DNA from: Adiantum capillus-veneris | Taxonomy: Eukaryota > Streptophyta > Polypodiopsida > Polypodiales > Pteridaceae | Direction of reading: 5' to 3' | NCBI GenBank assembly: GCA_014529385.2 | Contig: CM043955.1 | Coordinates: 154,471,640 to 154,535,639, forward strand | Length of the DNA: 64,000 nucleotides | Shown here: positions 55,076 to 64,000 of the stretch, one piece after another | Layout of the letters: every line of letters starts with the position of its first letter | How positions within the stretch are numbered: position 1 is the first letter of the stretch | The notes under the pieces: model-generated | The model's input: only the letters and a program-made list of their open reading frames with translations | The model's database searches: none | Told to the model about the DNA's origin: nothing | Position numbers and translations under genes: made by a program

Positions 55076-56433
55076 GTCATTGGCTAGTCCACTGGAGGGA
55101 GTAGGGGTGGCAATGGGCGGTGGTGGTAGGAGCAGGGGCGGCACATCATGGCAGTAAGCTAGCACCACCAACCACTCGTGGTGGATTAGGGTGGTGGTGG
55201 CCATGGGTGGTAAGGGGCAACAATGGGAGGTAATGGTGGTGGAATTATGATAATAATAAAAAGATTCCTCCGTAAACGGCCTCAAGCATTTCTTGTCTGG
55301 TCTACTATCTTTCTAGAGAACCCTAATTTTTCATAGTTGTAGGATTCAAACTATTATTAACGGTATTAAATGTTTTCTATTCTAGTATGTCTCCTACAAC
55401 ACCAAAAAAAGTTGAAAAATAGGGATAATCTGCGTTGATGCTCTTCTAGTTTGTTTCATTGTTTCCTCCCTGTGTGACATGTGTCTAGGTTCTTGAATGA
55501 GGGAGATGATTCGAGAGGGCACAAACAACTTTCATTTTTACTACGTGTGGTTCTGCGCATGTGGCTTGATCTAGGAGGGCTTTCAAGCTTATGGGTTTAT
55601 GAGGGAGGGATAACGTAAGAAGGCCGACTAGCTGCTGCTTGAAGGAGGTGTAATAGGGGGATATGGAGAGGAGGTAGCTATTACAAGAAACAATCGTGGG
55701 TGACTACTCGTAGAAAGTCATCAAGGGAAGATGGGGAGGAGACATTGTGGTGAGGGAGGGGAAGGGACGCAGAGGTAGGAGGGGTATGTGAAGCTGAAGA
55801 GGACGGAGTATAGAGGCCTTGTGGGGAGGGAGGAATCTACAAGAATCTCACTAAGTAATGTGCTTTATATTATGACTTGTGAGTAGATCAATAGAAAATA
55901 GACTTTCCAGTCGGTCACCACAACTTGCTAGTAGGTGTGCTATGGCTAGGGAGGGGAAGGACCGCAAGGGTAGTTCACCACAATTTTAGAAAATAGACTT
56001 GCTAGCCAGTAGGCATTGGTGCAACCAAAGTGTGTCGACTCTAGCAGAGGGCATAGGCAGTGATGTGTATGCTTACAGATGCATAGCAGAGAGTTAGAGC
56101 ATATGGGAAGAGCTGGTGCAGGTAACCAGCAGCAACAGAGATGTATGCTTTATGGGGTTCTTTAGGCCAAAAGGGCTCCAGATAGGGCCTGATAGAGTGG
56201 AAGATGAAGAATGATCAAGGTGCTAGTTTTTGGCCCAGATTTGTAGAGCTTGAACTGCTGAAGGAACAGGTCCAGACGGCTCATCAAACCGCTAAGATAT
56301 TTGAGTTTAAAGGCGCAGTGCATTGCAGATTCTTGCCGGATATGGCAGCTAGGGACAGGTGGCCCAAGGTGAAGTGTGTATGGACGCGTAATGCTCCCAT
56401 TATGGAGCATACTCGTCTTTTCAGATTGCAGGT
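55073..56433. other. Unassigned region; short frame cut by the Copia insertion
   Basis: It is G/A-rich with no recognised domain. A block at about 55818-55895 (GGAGGAATCTACAAGAATCTC…AGTAGATC) has a partner at about 63660-63740. At 56204-56433 a plus-strand frame (MKNDQGASFWPRFVELELLK…) is open up to the Copia insertion and stays open for about 27 more codons after 62050. It has no known domain. Confidence 0.35.
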
Positions 56434-56641
56434 TGAAGGTGCTAAGGGAAGAGTGTGCGAGTGCAAGTGCGAGAGTAGAGAGAGAGAGAGAGAGACTTGC
56501 TTTGGGTGGAGCGCACAACAACGTTATCCTGTTTTTGCAGGTCCTTATTCTGTCGTATTAAACAATAAGTGTATATTGGTTATGTTAGTAGATGGGTTAG
56601 TAGTAAGTGGGATGTCCGGTCAGTTGGCCTGAATCCCAACA
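56434..56641 (-). repeat. 3' LTR of the Copia at 56-62 kb
   Basis: 208 bp. A short GA tract at about 56478-56494 explains part of the length difference from its 200-bp partner. Confidence 0.92.
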
Positions 56642-56710
56642 AACTCCCACTTGAAGGCCAACGCAGCCCAGGTGACTTGTTATGTACAACCGTGAAGCAA
56701 TCTAGTGGCT

Positions 56711-59700
56711 TCAACCTATACCCATCAGCTCATTGCAATGTGTAAACCGCTCCAAAGCTAAGCCTTTCGCCAAAGCATCTACTGGGTTGTCGTCAGTGTG
56801 TACCTTAACCAAATCAATGAGCTTTTTGGCCAAGAAATCTCTCACGAGATGATACCTGACTTCAATGTGTTTTGATTTGGAGTGAAACACGGGATTCCTT
56901 GCCAATGCAAGAGTACTTTGACTATCACAATATATCACTAGAGTCTCATCAATGCCAATATTTTTGACCAAGCGAGATAACCATACAGCCTCTTTACTTG
57001 CATCCGACAATGCAACGTACTCTGCTTTCGTAGTGGAAAACGACGTACAATCTTGAAGACATGACCTCCAAGATATTGTTGCTCTACAAATATGAAAACA
57101 TAGCCAGATGTCGATCTCCTATTGTCAACATAACCCGCATAGTCTGCATCCGCATAACCCACGATGGATGCATCACTATTCCCGAAGCGTAAACACCTGC
57201 AGACCGTACCTTTGAGGTACCTTAGAATGTGCTTCACTACTTCCCAATGCTTGCTACCAGGATTTGCCATATATCGGCTCACCACTCCCACTGCAAAATC
57301 AATGTATGGTCTTGTGGCCACCATAGCATACATGAGACTGCCCACTGCCAAAGAATATGGTACCTTAGCCATTTCAGCTCGCTTAGCATCAGATTTGGGT
57401 GCATCTTCCTTGCTGAGTTTCAAGAATGCCTGCATTGGGGTACTCAATGCTTTCCCCCCTTACATATTGAAACGCTACAAAACTTTCTCAATGTATGTTT
57501 CCTGAGATAACTCAAGAATACGACGTTTGCGATCTCTTTTGATTCGCATGCCAAGAAAGTGTGTAGCATCCCCCAAATCTTTCTTTGCAAAATTATTGCT
57601 AAGTGTTTTCTTCAAGTTGGTAATTTCCGCGATGGATTTCCCAGCTATAAGCATGTCATCAACATACAAAACTAGAATGATCATCGAGCCATCATCTAGC
57701 TTTCTTGTGTACAAGTAGTGATCCTCTTCGCTCCTTTTATATCCTTGAGACCTCATACATGCATCAAATTTATGATACCACTACCTTGAACCCTGCTTTA
57801 AGCCATAAAGTGCCTTTTTGAGCTTACAGACTAGCTCCTCACGAGATGCGTTCTCCTGAACAAACCCTTTAGGCTGCTGCGTGTAAACATCCTCATCAAG
57901 ATCCCCGTGAAGCAATGTTGTCTTTACATCCATTTGGACAAGCTCCATGTCCTCAATTGCTACAAGACCAAGTACAGTCCTAGGCGTTATCATCTTGACT
58001 ACAGGCGAGAAGATTTCATCAAAATCGACTCCCTTTTGTTGTTTGAACCCTTTGGCTACAAATCTAGCCTTGTACTTTGGATTTGGATCACCTGAGGTAA
58101 ATTTCTTCTTGTAAACCCATTTGCAAGGTAAAGCTTTCGCATCATTTGGCAGTTCTACCAAGTCCCAAGTGTCATTAGCCAGAATCGAGTTATACTCAGA
58201 TTCCATAGCCTGCTCCCACTTCACCACATCATCCGTCATCATGGCTTCTTGGTAGCAGCTTGGCTCACCGCAATCGATCAACATGATGTAATCAAGACCT
58301 GGCTCGAAACGCGCAGGTGGACGAGAGACTCTAGTAGACTGTCTCACTCCTTGACCATTGCTATTCTCTCCCTCTGGAGCATTGCTAGTGAAGGTACATC
58401 ACTAGCCCGCTGAGTTGATTTCACTGTCTCTGAGGCAACATCCTCAAAAGTGACTCTCCGAATCTCTATTTCCTTGATAGTTTGTTTATGCATCTTCGAC
58501 TCATTGAAGATTACATCTGAACTACGGATTACTCGACGAGAGTCCGGGTGCCAGAGACGATATCCCATCTCTCCATCTGCACCATATCCAATGAAAATGC
58601 ATTTGTGTGACTTTGGCTCTAACTTCTGTCGAAGTTGTTTAGGCATGTGAGCATAAGCTTCACAACCAAAAACACGTAGATGGTCATAGTGGGGCTTACA
58701 TTTAGACCATGATTCTTCTGGAATCTCATAATTCAATGGCGTACTAGGCGAACAATTTATAATGTGCACTGCGGTCAAGACGACTTCTGCCCAAAAGCCT
58801 TGTGTGAGATTTGCCCTAGAAAGCATGGCTGTGACTCTTTCCTGAATCGTACGATTCATGCGCTCAGCAATTCCATTCTGAGCTGGTGTGTGTGGTGTAG
58901 TAAACTGCCTTTTAATCCCCCTTTTAGCACATAAATTGTCAAACTGCTTGGAGACATACTCTCCACCGTTGTCAGTCCACAAACTCTTGAGTTCTTGCCA
59001 AACTGATTCCGAACGAGTGCCAAAAATTTCTGGAACACAGGAAGAACTTGATCCTTATGTTTGAAAGGATATGCCCACACCTTTCGAGCAGAGTCATCTA
59101 TGAATGTCACAAAATAGCTGCCCCCCCCCCCCCCCCCCCCCCCTAAAGATTTGGTTGACATAGGACCACAAACATCACTATGCACTAAATCTAGAGGTTC
59201 AGCTCGCTTTTGACCCAATGGTAAGTGCACGGACCTAGTCCGTTTGCCATAGATACAATGCTCACAAACAAGAAAGTCAACATAAGACAAGACAGGTAAG
59301 TAGCCAAAACAAGTCAGAGTTCTCATTCCTTTTTGGCTAATATGACCTAGCCGCCAATGCCACAACTCAGTAGACGGCAGCTCAGCTATAGATATGTAAT
59401 CATGACCAACATTTGACACATGCATGGAATACAAGGTACCATGCTTCTTACCTCTGAGTACAACAAGATTACCTTTGCATACTATCCACGAACCATTGCC
59501 AATTGTGGTTTTGTAGCCCAAATCATCAAGCTGACCAACAGAAATCAAGCTTTTAGTCAACTTAGGCACATGTCTGACATTACATAAAGTAAAGTGCGTG
59601 CCATCCTTAGATGCAATTTGACGTTTTCGACACCCTCAATGTCTAGTTCATAAGCATCACCAAGTCTCACTTTGCCACAAGAGTGAAAATAAGTAGAGAA

Positions 59701-60733
59701 CCACTCTCTATGTGGTGTCCAATGGAAACTCGCACCAGAATCTACTATCCAATTCTGTGCATACTGCGCATCTTCTGTAACAAGAGCCTCGACAGGTAGG
59801 TCTGCTATGAAGACCAATACGTCAGAGGTAAGTGGCATAACAACCGCTAGAAGAGTCTCTACAATAGGAGCATTTGAGGACTCTAGCACATTGATCTCCT
59901 CTAACTTTGCTTTGTCCTTATTTGAATCATCAGACTTAGAAGTTTCACCGGATTGTTTATCCTTTTTGCTTTGCTGCCATTTCCTGCAATCCTTCTTCAC
60001 ATGCCCTTTTTTATGGCAGTGATAGCACTCGACATTACGCATAGAACCCCAAAACTTACTGCGTGAGCCCCCACGTTCCTTGCTTTTGGGACGACTTTGA
60101 GTGCGACCCCTCTGTCTATCACTAGCAACATATGCATCACCATCCTTCTTGCCTTCGAGATATTTCCTGTGAATCTCCTCGGTAAATAGACTCTCAAGGA
60201 CGTCATTGTTACACTAGACTGGTACAGGTGCTGAGTTGCTAATCGTAGTACATAACGTGTCCCAAGACGAGGGTAATCTGCATAGCAAGAATATACATTT
60301 GATTTCCTCATCGAAGACCAAACCCTGAGTGGTCAACTGAGTGAAAATGATATTGAACTCATTAATGTGAGTAGAAATAGTGCCCTCTTCCTTCATACGA
60401 AGGTCAAACGGCTTCTTCATCAAGAAAACCTTATTATTGGCACTTTTGTTCTCATAACTGGAACACAACTTATCCCATACATCTCTGGCAGTTCTTTCTC
60501 CAACTATAGTAAAGTACGCAGACTCGGCCAAATGCAAACGGAGGGTAGATTTGGCCTTAGCATCAAGTTTCTCCCACTCAACATTTGTATACTTGCCCTC
60601 TGGGTGCTCCATGATAGGATCCAGGTGGCCTTTTTGTATAAGAACATCTTGAATCTGCTCTTTCTAGATAGAAAAATTCATCCCATCAAATTTCCGGATA
60701 TTGTAAATATCCTTTTCACCACTAGAGGACATG
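56711..60733 (-). pseudogene. Copia gag-pol polyprotein with stops and frameshifts
   Basis: On the minus strand gag starts at 60733 (MSSSGEKDIYNIRKFDGMNF) and carries an early TAG near 60667. Then come STLRLHLAESAYFTIVGERT, a CCHC knuckle (CYHCHKKGHVKKDC), and protease VDSGASFHWTPHREWF. After a frameshift near 59570 come GAG-pre-integrase (LWHWRLGHISQKG) and integrase (HSDVCGPMST, TDNGGEY, HTPAQNGIAERMN). RT runs from WVYKKKFTSGDPNPKYKARF to LYVDDMLIAG, and RNase H has STSGYVFIF and HIEVRYHLVRDFL. A run of 23 G (coding strand) at 59121-59143 sits inside the integrase as a poly-Gly insert. Further breaks occur near 58980, 58345, 57780, 57470 and 57000. Confidence 0.92.
59121..59143. repeat. 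Poly-C tract (23 bp) inside Copia integrase
   Basis: 23 uninterrupted C on the plus strand. In the coding direction it lies between KSLGG and SYFVTFIDDSA, where related integrases have only one or two residues, so it is a local mononucleotide expansion. Confidence 0.95.
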
Positions 60734-61844
60734 ACTGCAAGCTAAAGATAATATGGCGATAAACACTGGTAATTCTAGAAAAAATTCGCCAGAGTTTTCC
60801 CAGAAAAACTAACAAAATCTCAATCCAAAACTGTCACAAGAGATCAGTAACGCATAAAAGTAATGCTCTCAGAGCATAAGACAGGCGCATCAACCACTAA
60901 CTGTGCATAAAAAGTCAAATGTTGACCCAAGACTGCCAACACGGCGTCAAATGCACCTAGCCCTCTCTATACATGTCCTATGGCGAGGCCACAAAAAAGG
61001 GGTACTCAGAAACCTGTATCACCGAAAGGATTTCAACATTCGAGAATCCCCCAGCTCAAGAAAACCTCACGCTATCGACCCTCACAAAAGGTTATGCAAA
61101 CAAGAAACCAGTCCAGTCTCAGAAAGGGCCTCCGAACCGAGTCTCAGAAACGGTCGGGACTGCCAGAAACAAGCCAAATCGGCTCCATAAAAGGTACATA
61201 TGGCAGTTTCCACAACTCAACGTACATCCACTTTCAACAATACTACAAGGTGCAGTATACGCGCTCAAACAGGTGCCAAATAAAATGTGCAAGCAGTAAA
61301 CAAATCCTTGCGGGGAGTAAAACCGCTCTCAAAAGAGCTCAAGCACAATCAAAAGTGCCAAAACAATGCATATGTGTATCAAATACTCCCACCGAAATCT
61401 GTGCTGATGCTAAACACTGCAACCTGTAAGAAACCTGGATGTCCTGTATGTATGCAAGAACCTGTGAGGAGATGGATGCCTGAAAAACCCAAGACAATGT
61501 CAATGCCGAAAAGTGCTCCTAATCAGCCCATAAACACCATCTCAATAGGACATAATAGCCATAAAGCGGCTATATACCATCCCAAAATAGTCTCTGAACA
61601 ACCTACACCTGTGTCCTATACCTGTAGCAAAGTGGAGTTGAAAAATACAACTCCTGAAGTAGCTCGGATGAAGCTTTCGACTGCACGAACAACTTCGAAA
61701 GGGGGGTAAAACTCCAGGACACCTACTGGAAACGCTCTCGGAACGTTGAATTTGTCAATGCTGAAATCAAAAACCTGTTTGCACTTTTGAAAGTGGGCGC
61801 ACTGACGCAAAAACGGCAAGCACAAACCTTGCTCTGATACCACT

Positions 61845-62044
61845 TGAAGGTGCCAAAGGAAGCGTGTGCGAGTGCAAGTGTGAGAGCAGAGACAGAGAGA
61901 CCTACTTTGGGTGGAGCACACAACAACGTTATCCTGTTTTACAGCTCCTTATTCTGTTGTATTAAACAATAAGTGTATATTGGTTATGTTAGTAGATGGG
62001 TAGTAGTAAGTGCGATGTCCGGCTAGGTGGCCTGAATCCCAACA
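61845..62044 (-). repeat. 5' LTR of the Copia at 56-62 kb
   Basis: 200 bp, followed on the minus strand by the PBS at 61831-61842. Confidence 0.92.
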
Positions 62045-64000
62045 CAGGTCAGAGCTATGGATTGTAGGTTATGGCCAGTTCAAGTTTTGTCGAGGGCCGG
62101 GTTGGTGCCCACTTGACCACATGGGGATTCATGCCATCTAGCATTTTTTGGGCCTCGACAGAGTTCGAGAAGGTGCTATGCAGTGTGTGGAGCTAGCAGG
62201 GGTTGACTACTCGTCAGACAGAGCCCGAAGCGGAAAGATATAGCAGTTGGAAGTCGGGGTGTAGTTGCTCAAGGTTGGCTACAGATGATTCTCTCACTTT
62301 TTGCGGCTTCGGTTTTGGGGTCTTGGGGAATCTTGAAATGCGGCAAAGTCATGGAGAAGCAAAACCAATCATGAGAACTTTTGGCTGGGTTTTGCGGCTC
62401 GGCAATTGAATCGGTGAGCACCCATTTGCAGGTAGGAGAATCCGGGAGAAAAAAGAATATAATTTTTTGTTTATCTTGAAATTCATGGAATTTTGGAGGC
62501 CTAAGGAGGGCTCACATTGGTGGTGCCACATGGCGGCGCATTGGTCCCGTAGGTGCATCCGCGAGCCTGGCTGCAGGGGTATATAGCCTATGTGAGGCCA
62601 CCCCCTAAGGTATTATAAGGCGTGAGCTCATGGAGCCTTGGTAGCTATGGCGGAAGCACGTCTGGCTTTGCGCGGTGGCGCGTTGGGCGTCTGTCGGTGG
62701 CCACGGGCGGCACAGTTCGCATGTTGCAGGTGATGAGGTGGCCTTTCATAAGGGGCGATGCCCGTGTGTCGTAGAGGTGCCAAACCTTTTTGGTAAGGAG
62801 GAGTGCCCACAGCCACGGCGCCGTGACTGTGAGGCTTGAGATTCATATAAGGCGTGGGGCTCAAAATAAACGGGGGTTGGTTCATGCAAGGAGGAGTCTA
62901 AGAATAGCATGGAGGGATCTCAAAAAAGAAGGGGGGCACACGCCCAATGGGGGTCCCAATTTTGGCAGAGGAAGGAGGACGTTTTTGGGGGCGAGCTCTT
63001 GGAGAGCCGAGGAGAAGAGGAGGAAGAAGAACAACCGTTCTTTTGCTCAAGGGAGGAGCCCTCAGCCTAGAAGAGGCGGACTCGGAGGTGTGTTCTCGGG
63101 TTCTCAAGACAGGATCAAGGCGAGCAGTTTGGAGCGAAGGTGCCATCATAGGTGTGTTTTTGTTGTCGTGCTCTCAGAGGAGAGTTGCACAAGCGGTGAA
63201 GCAGTGGTTGCAGTTTTTTCTTTGTTGCTCGAGGTCTCCATGCCGAGCAGGTTGTAGCAGTTCCTGATGATTGTGTAGATAAGGTTTTTATGTCATAATT
63301 GAAGTAGATCCTGTTGATTTCCGGTGTCGTTTCTTCCCCTTTTTCCTCTTCTTCTCTTTGCTCTGTTGCAAAAATCTGGTGCCAAATTTAGAGATAGTGT
63401 ACCTCCACGGGTCTCTCTTTGTGTTAGATAGAAAGAGAGAGTGGTGTGTGCTACGGCACGATCGTAAACGAGCCAAACCAGTGTGATTTGATGTCAATTG
63501 TGTGAGTTTTGAAGGTGAACTCTAGTCGATTGGGCTGCAGTGATTATCCTGAGCTATAGAGAGGCAAATTTTTTGGGTTCCGGGTGTGTTCCCCTTTCCC
63601 CCCATCCAGTGTTATGATAGCGCCAGGGTAGAAGGGGTGGAGCCAAAGAGGGCGGGTTGCAGAGGCCATTGTGGGGGATGGAGGAATCTGAGAGAATCCC
63701 ACATAGTAATTGATTTTATTTTACAAGTTTTTAGTAGATCGAGAACATGGTTCCACTTATACTTGTTCCTAGGTCTTCATGCAAGACATTTGGCGTTAGG
63801 TAGTATGAAAGCTTTGGCAAAAAAATAAAGTAGCCATTTAAGTGGAAACATGTGTAGTTAACTTTTGAGCTAGTGGAGTAATGGGAAGTCCATGAAGCTC
63901 CAAAGTAATAATACTTCACAATGTGAGCATCATCTAATAGTTTGTTGAAAGTTACATTATGTTTTTATAGCTCCACAGTGTCTACTTGAATACATACTTG
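62045..64000. other. Unassigned region at the right end
   Basis: G-rich in its first 1.2 kb. Plus-strand frames at about 62790-63267 overlap one another, lack recognised domains and are not called. A block at about 63660-63740 is a diverged copy of about 55818-55895 in the same orientation, so the two may be parts of one older repeat that received the Copia. Confidence 0.4.

Larger units (their letters stand above)
56434..62044 (-). mobile_element. Full-length Copia retrotransposon, TSD CAGGT
   Basis: LTRs at 56434-56641 and 61845-62044 (TGAAGGTGC…ATCCCAACA) show many more differences than the nested Copia's LTRs, so this insertion is older. The TSD CAGGT is perfect (56429-56433 and 62045-62049). 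A minus-strand PBS (TGGTATCAGAGC, 61831-61842) follows the 5' LTR, and a purine-rich tract (CAAGTGGGAGTT) precedes the 3' LTR at 56642. About 1.1 kb of untranslated leader separates the PBS from gag at 60733. The coding region is intact in order but broken by several mutations. Confidence 0.95.

Noticed and set aside
62790-63267. Overlapping Arg/Gly-rich open frames near the right end
   Set aside because: Three competing frames in GC-rich DNA, without domains or splice evidence.

Overview
This window looks like nuclear DNA of a land plant with a large, repeat-choked genome. A seed-free plant, most likely a fern, is my best guess. The evidence is a spliced plant-type YKT6 gene with a 16-kb intron, PPR fragments carrying a 'DAITYACILKACG'-type motif that I associate with ferns and lycophytes, plant Copia, Gypsy and L1-type elements, and very frequent (CT)n/(GA)n tracts. 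The clade assignment is inference. I recognise no rRNA, tRNA or CRISPR array.

Layout. 1-19.0 kb: the 3' two thirds of a YKT6 R-SNARE gene (+). One exon lies at 2103-2200 and four at 18330-18875. The 16.1-kb intron between them holds a LINE 3' end, a degenerate PPR pseudogene array, a Gypsy pol remnant, a 2.84-kb non-autonomous LTR element inserted in that Gypsy (TSD TCTGG), and a second LINE fragment. 23.4-31.2 kb: a deletion-derivative Copia element (+) into which a nearly full-length Copia element (-, TSD CTCGA) has inserted.

33.2-54.9 kb is a multi-layer nest and the most interesting part. An old LINE (-) is split by an LTR element (34651-52863; TSD CCTAG/CCTAC; PBS and PPT present). Inside that lies a roughly 16.6-kb unit bounded by 34-bp inverted repeats (35956-35989 and 52519-52552, 32/34 identical). 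It carries at least five spliced genes in a mirror-symmetric order: P1(+), FCP1/NIF-like(-), and a histone-H3-like domain that appears to be fused to a Ulp1/C48 SUMO-protease domain (-), then a centre packed with GGCGCGC hairpins and microsatellites, then P2(+) and P3(-). P3 may be the transposase. A nearly intact L1-type LINE has inserted into the centre. I know of no described transposon with this gene set. An element-borne histone fused to a deSUMOylase, together with a phosphatase-like protein, suggests a chromatin-manipulating mobile element.

56.4-62.0 kb: an older full-length Copia element (-, TSD CAGGT). The remaining stretches are unclassified repeat-like DNA. Coordinates of element ends, splice sites and target-site duplications were read by hand from the sequence. 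Family assignments rest on recognised motifs, not on database searches.
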